Below are positions 32,796 to 42,300 of a stretch of DNA of 50,653 bases, one piece after another. The notes beneath the pieces were generated by a model. That model did not search any database and was not told the DNA's origin. It worked only from the letters and a program-made list of their open reading frames with translations. The position numbers and the translations under genes were made by a program. Source of the stretch: Myceligenerans pegani (GTDB taxonomy: Bacteria > Actinomycetota > Actinomycetes > Actinomycetales > Cellulomonadaceae); assembly GCF_014892515.1 (NCBI RefSeq), contig NZ_JADBGR010000010.1, positions 1 to 50,653 of the forward strand, given 5' to 3'. Numbering within the stretch: position 1 is the first letter of the stretch; each line of letters begins with the position of its first letter.

Positions 32796-33518
32796 GTGAC
32801 AGCTTCCAGCATTGCCAAGGACCTGCGCGCCGAGATCCGCGCCGGTACGTACAAGCCTGGCGACCGACTTCCCAGCGAGGCGGCGCTGATGACGACCTAC
32901 GGCGTCGCCCGTATGACGGCTCGCCACGGCCTGTCCATGCTCAAGGACGAGGGTCTCACCGTCACCCGTCACGGGTCGGGCGTCTTCGTGCGGTCGTTCG
33001 ACCCGATCGTCTTCGACAGCACGGGATCGGCGTCCGACGACAGCACGATCACCCCGGTCATGGACGAGACGGACGCCGGCCTGACGGTCCGCACCCTCGC
33101 GGTGACTCCCGAGGAGGACCCGACCGAGGAGGCGCGCAAGGCGCTCGGTCTCGAACCCGGCGTCCAGGTCACCACGCGGGAACGGCTGCACGTCAAGGGC
33201 CGCAAGCCGATGCTGCACGGGGTGTCGTACGTGCCCGCGTCGATCGCCGCCGGCACGCCCATCGCCGAGGACGAGATCGGGCCCGGAGGCACGTACGCCC
33301 GCCTGAAGGAACTCGGACACGAGCCGGTGAAGTTCCACGAGGACGTCGTCGCGCGCATGCCCACCATCGAGGAGATCGAGGCGCTCCGCATCGAACCCGG
33401 TACCGCCGTTCTCCAGGTGATGCGCACGGCCCTGGACTCCGAGGGCGTCGCGGTCGAGTACAGCCGCATCGTGCTCGACGGCGGCGAGTTCATGCTCCGC
33501 TACAACTTCGACGCCTGA
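32796..33518 (+). CDS. GntR family regulator with UTRA ligand domain (HutC type)
   Basis: A 240-residue regulator. The winged helix (residues about 4-66) has the GntR signature AKDLRAEIRAGTYKPGDRLPSEAALM followed by RMTARHGLSMLKDEGLTVTRHGSGVFV (shown here as family landmarks). The UTRA domain (about 85-235) carries TTRERLHVKGRKPMLHG and GTAVLQVMRTALDSEG. Members sense sugars, amino acids or related small molecules. GTG at 32796 has agagagg 5 bases upstream; GTG 32778 and 32769 are longer alternatives. It is divergent from the small two-gene operon, which makes that operon the likely target. Note the codon at residue 3 also starts inside the wider upstream frame. Confidence 0.88.
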   Translation: MTASSIAKDLRAEIRAGTYKPGDRLPSEAALMTTYGVARMTARHGLSMLKDEGLTVTRHGSGVFVRSFDPIVFDSTGSASDDSTITPVMDETDAGLTVRTLAVTPEEDPTEEARKALGLEPGVQVTTRERLHVKGRKPMLHGVSYVPASIAAGTPIAEDEIGPGGTYARLKELGHEPVKFHEDVVARMPTIEEIEALRIEPGTAVLQVMRTALDSEGVAVEYSRIVLDGGEFMLRYNFDA

Positions 33519-33599
33519 CACCCGCAACGCCAGGCCCGCCCGTCCGCCCGGGACGGCCGGGCCTGGCTCGACGTATCCCAGGGAACGACGGGTCATCGA

Positions 33600-33869
33600 T
33601 GCCCCGTCGAGCCGAACGCTCCGCCATCGGAGGCGCCACCGCCCAACGACACGCCCCCACCCAACGCACCACGGGGTCAAGGGGTGAAGCACGAGACGGA
33701 GGTCCGCACGCCTCTACCCGAGGCACCACGGCGGGGGCAAGGGGCGAAGCCCCAAAACGGGGGTCCGGGGGCGTGCCCCCGGGGCGGGGTGTGGGGGCTC
33801 CGCCCCCACAGAAAACAAACGAGACGGAGTGGCCCAACCTCGTTGGGCACACTCCGCCTATCCGTCGAG
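33600..33869 (-). repeat. tRNA-linked GC-rich repeat, copy A (3' of tRNA-Gly)
   Basis: Read on the minus strand, this begins at the tRNA-Gly 3' end. A terminator-like hairpin (33826-33855, arms containing GCCCAAC/GTTGGGC within GGAGTG/CACTCC) comes first. It is followed by gtttgttttctgtggggg, a run of G/C hairpins (ggggctccgccccc type), and ttgcccccgccgtggtgc. Similar order and wording follow the two tRNA-Ser genes. A partial second unit (ccttgaccccgtggtgcg) lies at about 33665-33685. This covers the 351-bp gap after the GntR gene; I see no gene in it. Confidence 0.75.
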
Positions 33870-33940
33870 AGCGGGTGACGGGAATCGAACCCGCGCTGTC
33901 AGCTTGGGAAGCTGAAGTTCTACCATTGAACTACACCCGC
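33870..33940 (-). tRNA. tRNA-Gly(CCC)
   Basis: A 71-nt cloverleaf read on the minus strand. The acceptor stem is GCGGGTG/CACCCGC, the D-arm starts TAGTTCAATGGTAGAA, the anticodon stem TCAGC/GCTGA carries the loop TTCCCAA (anticodon CCC), and the T-arm has GCGGGTTCGATTCCCGT. Discriminator base is T; CCA is not encoded. Confidence 0.95.
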
Positions 33941-34098
33941 ATCATCCTGGTTCAGACCGGTTTGGCCACCCTACGATGGCCCCCGGAGGAGGTCCACAGG
34001 ATCTCCATCACAACCTGCTGAACTGGTGTGCGCACCGATCATAACCGACGTCGCCGGAAAGCCGAACCCCGACGACACTGCCCGCGACTGGAGACGCC

Positions 34099-34536
34099 GT
34101 GAACAGGCATCACCCGAACGACGAGCCGACAGAGGCCATCGACTACGACAAGACCGTTCAGGTCCCGGGCGGCCGACCCCTCGACGAGACCATCCCGCTG
34201 CCCGACGGAACGCGTGTCGAGTCCGGCTACACCCGACCCCTGCACTTCCCGGGCGCCACGCCCCAGCCACCGCAGCGCCCCACGTCCAAGGTCAAGGGCA
34301 AGTCGCGCGTGGTCGCCGGCCTGCTCGGCATCTTCCTCGGTGCGCTCGGTGCGCACCGTTTCTACCTCGGGTACCGGGCGCTCGGCTTCGTCATGCTGGC
34401 GATCACGGTGATCGGCGCGATCGCCGGCTTCGGCTTCATCTCGGCGATCTGGGGCCTGATCGAGGGCGTCCTGTACCTCGCGCTCCGCAAGGGCTACTGG
34501 TCGGTCGACGCCAAGCAGCGCCCGCTCCGCGACTGA
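34099..34536 (+). CDS. TM2 domain-containing membrane protein
   Basis: A 145-residue protein with an acidic, proline-rich N-terminal tail (residues 1-65) and a C-terminal TM2 domain. The domain starts at [25 protein letters not shown] (TM helix one with the His-Arg-Phe-Tyr hairpin signature) and continues with [27 protein letters not shown] (helix two). TM2 proteins are widespread small membrane proteins of unclear role. GTG at 34099 has a ggaga site upstream. A large inverted repeat follows the stop. Confidence 0.85.
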   Translation: MNRHHPNDEPTEAIDYDKTVQVPGGRPLDETIPLPDGTRVESGYTRPLHFPGATPQPPQRPTSKVKGKSRVVAGLLGIFLGALGAHRFYLGYRALGFVMLAITVIGAIAGFGFISAIWGLIEGVLYLALRKGYWSVDAKQRPLRD

Positions 34537-34542
34537 GCGTTC

Positions 34543-34606
34543 CGATCGGTCGCTCGACGAGTGATCGGCAGAACAGTTTGCCGATCACTCGCACGCGGAC
34601 CGATCG
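34543..34606. terminator. Nested inverted repeat after the TM2 gene
   Basis: The inner stem CGAGTGATCGGCA (34558-34570) / TGCCGATCACTCG (34579-34591) is a perfect 13-bp hairpin. It is enclosed by CGATCGGTC (34543-34551) / GACCGATCG (34598-34606). It begins 7 bases after the TM2 stop and should terminate that transcript; the 52 bases to dcd hold a leaderless-type promoter. Confidence 0.8.
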
Positions 34607-34658
34607 CACGGCGGCGGACGACCCTGCCGACCGCGCCTCCGCCGAGTACCGTGTCCGG

Positions 34659-35234
34659 GTGCTGCTCTCCGACCGTGACATCCGCGCCGAGCTCGACGCC
34701 GGGCGCGTCGCCCTGGACCCGTACGAGCCGGAGATGATCCAGCCGTCCAGCATCGACGTGCGGCTCGACAAGTTCTTCCGGCTCTTCGACAACCACAAGT
34801 ACCCCTTCATCGACCCGAGCCAGGAACAGCCGGAGCTCACCCGCCTCGTCGAGGTGGAGCAGGGCGAGCCGCTCGTGCTCCACCCGGGCGAGTTCGTGCT
34901 CGGCTCCACCTACGAGGCCGTCACCCTGCCCGACGACGTCGCGGCCCGCCTCGAGGGGAAGTCCTCGCTGGGCCGTCTGGGCCTGCTCACGCACAGCACC
35001 GCCGGATTCATCGACCCCGGATTCAGCGGCCACGTCACCCTGGAGCTCAGCAACGTCGCGACGCTGCCGATCACTCTCTGGCCGGGGATGAAGATCGGCC
35101 AGATGTGCTTCTTCCGGCTGTCCTCGCCCGCGGAACACCCGTACGGTTCGGACGTGTACGGGTCCCGCTACCAGGGCCAGCGCGGCCCGACGGCGTCGCG
35201 CTCCTCGAAGTCCTTCCACCGCACCAAGGTGTGA
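34659..35234 (+). CDS. dcd: dCTP deaminase
   Basis: A 191-residue trimeric enzyme that removes the amino group of dCTP. The signature [31 protein letters not shown] spans about residues 102-132 and includes the catalytic Glu and Ser. The N-terminus [20 protein letters not shown] and a short C-terminus [10 protein letters not shown] are typical. The length and the sequence could also fit the bifunctional form (deaminase plus dUTPase) known in mycobacteria; sequence alone does not settle it. GTG at 34659 has no ribosome site but is preceded by TACCGT six bases upstream, so it is probably translated from a leaderless message. Confidence 0.93.
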   Translation: MLLSDRDIRAELDAGRVALDPYEPEMIQPSSIDVRLDKFFRLFDNHKYPFIDPSQEQPELTRLVEVEQGEPLVLHPGEFVLGSTYEAVTLPDDVAARLEGKSSLGRLGLLTHSTAGFIDPGFSGHVTLELSNVATLPITLWPGMKIGQMCFFRLSSPAEHPYGSDVYGSRYQGQRGPTASRSSKSFHRTKV

Positions 35235-35272
35235 ACCGGCGTCGTCAGGAGACCGGGCTACGCTCACGCCCC

Positions 35273-36385
35273 ATGACGTACTCGCCGCTACCGCGCAGCG
35301 TGGGCCAGGCTCACCAGGCGCGTCACCTCCTCGCCGTCCCCGGCGACGTCACCGTGGACGAGGTCGAGGTGCTCGCCACCTCCCGGTTCACCGCCACGCG
35401 GTGGGACGTCACCCCGGCGGGGATCCTGCCGGGCGACGTCACGAGTGCGCCGCAGGGGCCGCGCGCCAAGGGCAACGCCCCCGGCGTCCTGCGCGTCTCC
35501 CGTCACGCGACCCTCACGGGGCCGTACGCGCCGCAGGGCGACGGGTTCGATCTCGGTCTGCCGCCCGGCAGCGCGATGGTGTTCGACGTCGTGTGTCACC
35601 GCGAGCGTGGTGAGCCGCCGTTCAGCGTCGGCGACCGGGACGGCATCGGACGCGCGTTCGCGGAGGGCCTCCCGGAACGCGAGGAGGGCCGGCTGGTCAC
35701 CTGGCTCGTCGCGGTCGCGCGGCGGCTGGGTGGCGCGCTCCGGGTGGACGTCGGCGGGCTGTGGACGACGGCGTCGGACCGGCCCGGACCCCGCCCCGGC
35801 ACCGGCGTCGTGCTGACCCCCGATGCGGACATCGCCGTCGACATGTCGGTCTACTCGAGCGTGTGGCTCGAGCCCGAGGCCGCGCTCGCGACCGTCCGCC
35901 CCGTGCACTCGCGCACACGCCTCGCCACGGAGGGCAAGGAATGGGGCGGCCCGCCCGACGGCATCGCCGACCGCCCGCTCTACCCCGGCGAGAAGATGGA
36001 CGCGCAGCGCCGTAAGGAGCTCCACGCCGCCGCCGACGAGGTCGACATCGCCGCGCTCCAGGGGCCGCAGATCCTTCACGGCTACGGGCTGCTGATCGAA
36101 CTCGGCGTCGACGGGATCATCGCCGTGGAGGTGGCCGGTGAGGAGCACCTCCCGCCGGTGCTGCGCGGACTCCCGTGGACGGCCGACGGCGCCGTCCGCT
36201 ACCGCGTGCACTGGGAGCCGCCGGACCAGGTCGAGGCCAACCGGGAACAGCCCGGCATGGAACACCGCATCGCGCGCAAGCGCGCCGCGGAGCTCGTCGC
36301 CCGCATCGCCGGCCGCCTCCAGGACGCCGTCGGCGGCGAGATCGCCGACGAGGACGAATTCCTCGTCGACCCGGCCGACCTGTGA
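35273..36385 (+). CDS. Hypothetical protein, paralogue of the gene at 30638
   Basis: A 370-residue soluble protein of unknown family. It shares with the product of 30638 the segment GDRDGIGRAFAEGLPERE, a WLVAVARRLGGAL helix, an IAVDMSVYSSVWLEPEAAL strand-helix unit, and the C-terminal YRVHWEPPDQVEANREQPG with the helix RKRAAELVARIAGRLQDAVGG. Relative to the first copy it has a longer loop (residues about 165-200) and an extra C-terminal acidic tail. ATG at 35273 is preceded by TACGCT eight bases upstream and no ribosome site. The copies flank tRNA-Gly, TM2 and dcd. Function unknown. Confidence 0.75.
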   Translation: MTYSPLPRSVGQAHQARHLLAVPGDVTVDEVEVLATSRFTATRWDVTPAGILPGDVTSAPQGPRAKGNAPGVLRVSRHATLTGPYAPQGDGFDLGLPPGSAMVFDVVCHRERGEPPFSVGDRDGIGRAFAEGLPEREEGRLVTWLVAVARRLGGALRVDVGGLWTTASDRPGPRPGTGVVLTPDADIAVDMSVYSSVWLEPEAALATVRPVHSRTRLATEGKEWGGPPDGIADRPLYPGEKMDAQRRKELHAAADEVDIAALQGPQILHGYGLLIELGVDGIIAVEVAGEEHLPPVLRGLPWTADGAVRYRVHWEPPDQVEANREQPGMEHRIARKRAAELVARIAGRLQDAVGGEIADEDEFLVDPADL

Positions 36386-36591
36386 CCCGTCCGACGTGCA
36401 GTGAGAACGTCACCGGCGGTGGACACCTTGTCTCGGTGCGCAACCGGTCCCGGGCCGCCGGAAGGGTTGCGAAGATCGAGGACGCGAACCGCCGCCGCCG
36501 GAAACCGGTGGCGACGGCGGCCGGCGCCGAGGATCGCGGCGACGCGGCGACGGAGCCCGGCGGCGGCAATGCCTGGCGCCCGCAGAGCTGA
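36382..36591 (+). CDS. Possible 69-residue basic protein
   Basis: An open frame starting at a GTG that overlaps the preceding stop in GTGA. The product is basic in the middle (KIEDANRRRRKPVATAAG) and otherwise low in features. Third-position GC is high, which fits coding, but there is no ribosome site and no family. The 260-bp gap before the EamA gene holds nothing else that I can support. Confidence 0.3.
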   Translation: MTRPTCSENVTGGGHLVSVRNRSRAAGRVAKIEDANRRRRKPVATAAGAEDRGDAATEPGGGNAWRPQS

Positions 36592-36645
36592 GCCCGGCGG
36601 CTCCGAGAACAGAGTGGCTCCGGAAAACAGAGCTAGGCTCCCGCA

Positions 36646-37506
36646 GTGCCCGCCAACCCGCTCGAACGCGTTCCTGCCCCGGCCGTCTTCGTCGTCTCCG
36701 GCCTGACGCAGTACGTCGGCGCGGCGGTCGCGGTGGGCCTGTTCGCGCTGCTCGGCGCTCCCGAGGTCGGCTGGTGGCGCATCGCCCTCGCCGCGGCGGT
36801 GCTCGTCCTGTGGCGCCGGCCGTGGCGGCGCACCTGGTCGCGGCGCGATCTCGGCTGGTCGGCGGCGTTCGGCGTCGTGCTCGCCGCCATGAACCTCGCG
36901 TTCTACATCGCCATCGAGTACTTGCCCCTCGGCACCGCGGTGGCCATCGAGTTCTGCGGCCCCGTCGTCGTGGCCGCCCTGACCGGGCGAGGATGGCGCG
37001 CTCGGGCGGCGATCGCCGCGGCGGCCGCCGGCGTGGTGCTGCTGGCGGGGGTGACGCTCGATTCGGGACTGTCCCGGGCCGACGCCGTCGTCGGGCTCGC
37101 GTCCATCTTCGCCGCGGCGACGTGCTGGGGCCTGTACATCCTGCTGGGGCGCCGCGTCGCGCGCGTCGGGGCGGGCGTGGACGGTCTCGCCGTGGGTATG
37201 GCGGTGGGATCGCTCTGCTTCGCGCCGTTCTTCGTGCACAGCACACCGGAGGTGCTGTCCGACGGCGGGCTCCTGCTCCTTCTCGTGGTCGTCGCCGTCT
37301 GCTCGTCGGTCGTGCCGTACGGCCTCGAGCAGGTGGTGCTGCGGCGCGTCCCGCCGGCGACGTTCGCCGTCCTTCTCGCGCTGCTTCCGGCGACGGCCGC
37401 CGTGGTGGGCGCGGTGATGCTGCAGCAACTGCCCGGGGTGGCGCAGGTGGTCGGGTTGCTGTGCGTGTCGGCGGCGATCGCGCTGTCGCCACCCCGGGCG
37501 GAGTGA
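36646..37506 (+). CDS. EamA/DMT-superfamily transporter
   Basis: A 286-residue protein with about ten membrane helices in two EamA repeats, first about residues 10-135 (VFVVSGLTQYVGAAVAVGLFALLGAP, then YIAIEYLPLGTAVAIEF) and second about 145-280 (ATCWGLYILLGRRVA, VPYGLEQVVLRRVPPATFAVLLALLPATAAVVGAV, seen as the usual loop and helix order). Members export amino acids or other metabolites (for instance RhtA-type threonine/homoserine exporters). GTG at 36646 is preceded by TAGGCT six bases upstream, a leaderless-type start. It converges on bpa with 39 bp between stops. Substrate cannot be read. Confidence 0.88.
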   Translation: MPANPLERVPAPAVFVVSGLTQYVGAAVAVGLFALLGAPEVGWWRIALAAAVLVLWRRPWRRTWSRRDLGWSAAFGVVLAAMNLAFYIAIEYLPLGTAVAIEFCGPVVVAALTGRGWRARAAIAAAAAGVVLLAGVTLDSGLSRADAVVGLASIFAAATCWGLYILLGRRVARVGAGVDGLAVGMAVGSLCFAPFFVHSTPEVLSDGGLLLLLVVVAVCSSVVPYGLEQVVLRRVPPATFAVLLALLPATAAVVGAVMLQQLPGVAQVVGLLCVSAAIALSPPRAE

Positions 37507-37545
37507 AGCGGGCAGGCCCGGCCGGGCCCGGGTCGTGCGGAGCAG

Positions 37546-38139
37546 TCAGAGGTACTGTCCGGGACCGCGTTCCTGCTGCCGGCCGTCCTCCCGGTCGGTG
37601 GCGCCGGGTGGGAACGGGCCTCCGTGCGTGCCGGGCGGAAGGGCGCGGCGCATTCCCGTGAGCTGCGCCTGCGCCGCCATCTGCTGGGCCACCAGCGCGG
37701 TCTGGATGCCGTGGAAGAGGCCTTCGAGCCAGCCCACGAGCTGGGCGTGGGCCACCCGGAGCTCGGCGTCGGACGGCGGCTCCTGCTCGGTGAAGGGCAG
37801 CGTGATGCGGTGCAGCTCGTCGATGAGATCGGGAGAGAGGCCGTCCTCGAGCTCTTTGATCGAGCGTTCGTGGACCTCGGCGAGGCGGGTGCGGGCGGCG
37901 TCGTCGAGCGGCGCGTCGCGGACCTCGTCGAGGAGCCGCTTGATCATGCCGCCGATGCGCATCACCTTCGCCGGCTCCTCCACCTGGCCGACCACGTCCT
38001 CGGTCTCGGTGTCGTTCTCCGCGTCGTGGGGCCGTCGGACCGCGTGGCCGTCGGGTGTGACCACCTGTGGGTGGGCCTCGTGGTCGGCGGTCGTGGTGTC
38101 GTCGTCCGGTGCGGTCGGGGTGTCGTCGGCGTGGGTCAT
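37546..38139 (-). CDS. bpa: Bacterial proteasome activator Bpa
   Basis: A 197-residue ring-forming activator of the actinobacterial 20S proteasome that works without ATP. The acidic Thr/Asp-rich N-terminus (about 1-55) is disordered. The helical core has VMRIGGMIKRLLDEVRDAPLD, then HERSIKELEDGLSPDLIDEL and HAQLVGWLEGLFHGIQTALVAQQ, which are strongly conserved. The C-terminal residues GQYL form the HbYX-type gating motif that docks on the proteasome. ATG 38139. The gene lies 120 bp after the quinone oxidoreductase stop on the same strand. No proteasome gene (prcA/B, mpa, pafA) is in the window, so the 20S core is assumed to be elsewhere or absent. Confidence 0.92.
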   Translation of the reverse strand: MTHADDTPTAPDDDTTTADHEAHPQVVTPDGHAVRRPHDAENDTETEDVVGQVEEPAKVMRIGGMIKRLLDEVRDAPLDDAARTRLAEVHERSIKELEDGLSPDLIDELHRITLPFTEQEPPSDAELRVAHAQLVGWLEGLFHGIQTALVAQQMAAQAQLTGMRRALPPGTHGGPFPPGATDREDGRQQERGPGQYL

Positions 38140-38259
38140 GGTCCCCAGTGTTCCGTGTCGGGCCGGTCGGCGGGAGCCCGGCGCGCGTATCACGATGTGG
38201 ACACCACGCCTTCCACGCACTGATTGCCCGAGGTACTCCGTCGCCGCCCCCGGGCTTGG

Positions 38260-39237
38260 TCAGGGCACCAGGAGCACTTTGCCGAAGACTTCGCCCGATT
38301 CCAGCAGTTCGTGCGCGCGCTGGGCCTCCGCGAGGGGCAACTGTGTGTGGACGACCGGCCGCACCCGCCCGTCGTCGACCATCGGCCACACGTGCTCCCG
38401 GACGGCAGCGACGACGGCGGCCTTCTCCTCCGCGGGACGTGACCGCAGGGTCGTCCCGGCGACCGTCGCGCGCTTGGTCATGAGCGCCCCGAGGTCGAGC
38501 TCGCCGCGCCGTCCCCGCTGCAGTCCGATGACGACGAGGCGCCCGCCGCGAGCGAGTGCCCGGACGTTGTCGGAGAGGTAGGCGGCGCCGACGACGTCCA
38601 GGACGACATCGGCGCCGGAGCCACCGGACGCCTCACGGACCAGCTCGACGAAGTCCTGCTCGCGGTAGTCGATCGCGAGGTCCGCGCCCAGGTCAGCGCA
38701 CTGCGCGGCCCGCTCGCGGCCTCCGGCGGTCGTCGCCACCCGTGCGCCGAGCGCCTTCGCGATCTGGATGGCTGCGGTGCCGACGCCGCCTGACCCGCCG
38801 TGGAGCAGGACCCACTCGCCGGCCCGCAGTCCGCCGACCGTGACGAGGTTGTCCCAGGCGGTGCACACAGCCTCGGGAAGCGCGGCGGCGTCGATCAGGT
38901 CTACGCTGCGGGGTGCCGGAAGGACCTGGGTCGCACGTACCGTGACCTGGTCCGCGTATCCGCCGCCCTCGAGGAGAGCTACCACGCGATCTCCCGTGCG
39001 CAAGTCCGACACGCCGGGACCGACACGCGTGATCTCACCGGAGATCTCGAGGCCGGGCCAGTCGGGTGCACCGGCGGGTGGCGGGTAGTGGCCGGCTCGT
39101 TGTAGCAGGTCAGCACGGTTTACGCCGGCCGCAGCAACGTTGACCAGCACTTCGCCTATCCCGGGAACCGGGTCAGATATGGTCGAAAGGGAGAGTTTCC
39201 CTGAGCGCCCGGTTGCGGATATCGTGACGGCTCGCAC
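38260..39237 (-). CDS. NAD(P)H:quinone oxidoreductase (zeta-crystallin-like)
   Basis: A 325-residue medium-chain reductase without structural zinc. Supported by GVNRADLLQRAGHYPPPAGAP, a GLEISGEITRVGPGV strand, LLHGGSGGVGTAAIQIAKALG with the NADP(H) Rossmann turn, and VIGLQRGRRGELDLGALM. It probably reduces quinones or enones with NADPH. GTG at 39237 is preceded by TAGGCT eight bases upstream, with no ribosome site, a leaderless-type start. The open frame continues much further upstream, antisense to cvnA, but that part is not coding. It is divergent from the conservon by 111 bp. Confidence 0.92.
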   Translation of the reverse strand: MRAVTISATGRSGKLSLSTISDPVPGIGEVLVNVAAAGVNRADLLQRAGHYPPPAGAPDWPGLEISGEITRVGPGVSDLRTGDRVVALLEGGGYADQVTVRATQVLPAPRSVDLIDAAALPEAVCTAWDNLVTVGGLRAGEWVLLHGGSGGVGTAAIQIAKALGARVATTAGGRERAAQCADLGADLAIDYREQDFVELVREASGGSGADVVLDVVGAAYLSDNVRALARGGRLVVIGLQRGRRGELDLGALMTKRATVAGTTLRSRPAEEKAAVVAAVREHVWPMVDDGRVRPVVHTQLPLAEAQRAHELLESGEVFGKVLLVP

Positions 39238-39348
39238 ACCGATGGAGCCTAGCCGGGCGTCGGTCACTTGTACGCACTCCGCGAGAGTGCCGGATCCCGT
39301 GCGAACGGGTTCCGGTGATATCGCGGACAGTGATGGAGAGAGGTACGC

Positions 39349-42300
39349 ATGTTCCGCAGGTTGGGAGTTCGCGGGAAAGTTCTTGCGACCCTGGTTGTGC
39401 CTGCCCTCGTCATGATCATCGCGGCGGCGTACATCACCTGGACGTCCATCGAGTCGGCGCTGCGCGCGCAGCAGACCGCCGATCTGGTCGCGGCGCTCGA
39501 GCAGCAGGACAACGCGGGGACGGCGTTCGCACAGGAGCGCGCGCTGACCATCGCCGCGTCCGCGCCGTGTATTCCCGGCCAGGATCCGTGCACCGCGGAC
39601 GAGGCGAGAGGCCTCCTCCTGCAAGGGGTGCCGGAGACGGACGACAACGGGAAGGTCGTCAAGGAGGACGGCGAGATCGTCTACGCGCTCCCGTCGGCGC
39701 AGGTGCAGACGAACCAGGCCCTTGACGAGCGCGACGCGCAGTTCAAGTCGCTCGACACGAGCTTCCTCGACCCGCGCGTCAAGGCCGCCATCGACCAGAC
39801 CATCTTCGACCGGGCTCAGGTCGTCGAGGTGCAAGACAAGGTCCGGGATCAGGCGATCGCGGAGCAGCAGGTCACCCGGGCCTACAACATCTTCATCGAG
39901 GACTCTGTCGACGTGATGACGCAGCTCGCGGACACGACGGCGAACCGCGACCTCGGCGAGCGGATCCGGGCGCACCAGCTCATGGACGAGCTGATGCTGA
40001 CCAACACCTACGAGCGTCCGCTCATCGGCAACCTCCTGACGGCGTCCGCAGTGGCGCAGCGGAACGGCGACACGCTTGACCGCGCCGTCGTGCTCCGTGC
40101 CCTCGAGCAGATCACCCTGGGCAACATCCAGTTCGAGGACGCGAACATCGCGCTCGAGAAGATCCCCGGTGAGCGTCAGGTCCCGCCGATGGATGGCTCG
40201 CTCGACACGGTCCGCACGCTGATCCTGCAGGGCAACGAGCAGGACCTGATGCAGAACACGGCGCTCGCCGCCTCCTTCGGCACCGAGTCCGCGACCTGGG
40301 TCGAGGAGGCCCGCGTCGTCCGCGACCAGATCCGTGAGGACGCCCTGGACCTCGCCGAGGCGCAGGCCCGCGACGCCTTCAACACGGCCCTGATCACCGG
40401 TGGTATCGCGATCGGCGCGCTGGCGTTCTCCATCATCACCGCGCTCGTGATCGCCCGCCGCCTGGTCTCGCCGCTGCGCCGCCTGACCCAGGCGGCCGGC
40501 GTCGTCCGTGACCGGCTGCCCACCCTGGTGGAGCAGGTGTCGGTGCCCGGCCAGGGCCCGACGATGGATCTGGACCCCATCCACGTCGAGTCCTCGGACG
40601 AGATCGGCCAGCTGGCCGCGGCGTTCAACGACGTGAACCGCACCACCATCGAGGTCGCACGGGAACAGGCCGCGCTCCGCGGCTCCATCGCCGAGATGTT
40701 CGTCAACGTGGCGCGCCGCGACCAGGTGCTGCTGAACCGGCAGCTGGCGTTCCTCGACGACCTCGAGCGTTCCGAGGAAGACCCGACCACGCTGTCGAAC
40801 CTCTTCCGCCTCGACCACCTCGCGACCCGGATGCGCCGCAACGCCGAGTCGCTGCTGGTCCTCGCCGGCATCGACTCCGGCCGCCGCGTGCGGCAGCCGA
40901 TGCCGGTCTCCGACGTCATCCGTACCGCGTCGTCCGAGATCGAGCTGTACGACCGCGTGCGCCTCAACCTTGTCACCGACCCGATGATGCTGGGTCACAA
41001 CGCGCTGAACGCGGCACACCTGCTGGCCGAGCTGCTGGAGAACGCCACGATGTTCTCCGAGCCGCACACGCCGGTGGAGGTCACCACGGAGCGCACCGAG
41101 GACTTCGTCTCGGTGACCGTCCGCGACCACGGTCTCGGCATGACCCCCGAGGAGATCGCGGAGGCGAACTCCAAGGTCGCCAGCCACGCGGCGTCCGACG
41201 CGGTCGGCGCCCAGCGTCTGGGCCTCTTCGTGGTCGGCCGCCTGGCGGACCGTCTCGGTGCCACCGTCGAGTTCGCCACCGGCACGGAGAGCACCGGCAC
41301 GATCGTCACGGTCCGCTTCCCGTCCGTGCTCTTCCTGCCGGACAACTCGCTGCCCCTGCCGCAGCCGACCGACCCGCTGGAGGCGACCACCCAGGCCGCC
41401 GCGGCGCGCGTGGGCGGGATGCCGGACGGTTCCGGTGCCCCGACCCCGCCGGTCGCGCCCGCCGCGCCGGGGACGACGTCGTTCCCCATGGCGGGGGGCC
41501 CCGAGTCCGGGCGGGTCGGCCCGCGGCGGCCGCAGGTGGGCGCTCCGACGGGCTCGCTGGCCTCCTCGCCACCGGCGATGCCCGAGCCGCCCGCGGCGGT
41601 CCCGGTCGACCTCGACGCGCTCACTGACGGGACGACCGCGCTGGGCATGCCGCGTCGTCGCCAGTCGACCCCGACGGCGGGGATGCAGACGACCCCGACC
41701 GGCTCGATCGTCCTCCCCGAGATCCAGACGCCGACGATGCCGGACATCTCGCCGGACGAGACCGGCTGGACGCCCCCGCAGGACGTGTCGGCCGGCAACT
41801 CGCTCCCGAGCCGCGCGTCGGCGAAGAAGAAGCAGGAGGAGGCCGAGGCGGCTGCCGCCGCCCCGGTGTTCGAGGAGACCACCCCGGCTCCCGTGAACGT
41901 GGACCAGCGCAGCGCGCTCTTCTCGAGCTTCCGGTCGATGAACACCATCGACGGGGCGGAGTCGCAGTCGCTGCAGCTCGACCCGGTCACCCAGGATCCG
42001 GCCTCCCTGCCGGGCGGTCCGGACACCGACATCATGCGGTTCCCGGCGGCTGCCGGTGTGCGGCCCCCGACGAGCGGGATCCCCCAGCAGCGGCCGATGA
42101 CCTCGTCCCAGCCGCAGGTCCGGCCCGGCCACGTGCCGTCGTCGGCCGGATTCGGCGCCCAGCCCCTCGGTGACAGCGACGACGGCCGCTACGAGGCGCT
42201 GCCCGCGTTCGAGGAGCTCATGCAGGACCTGCCGAGCCGTCGCTCCGTGCGAGAGACGAAGCCGGCCGGCAAGCGTGGGCTCTTCGGGCGCAAGCCGGGG

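Noticed and set aside
33519-33869. Possible CRISPR or insertion sequence in the GC-rich repeat near tRNA-Gly.
   Set aside because: There are no evenly spaced direct repeats with spacers, and no transposase frame.
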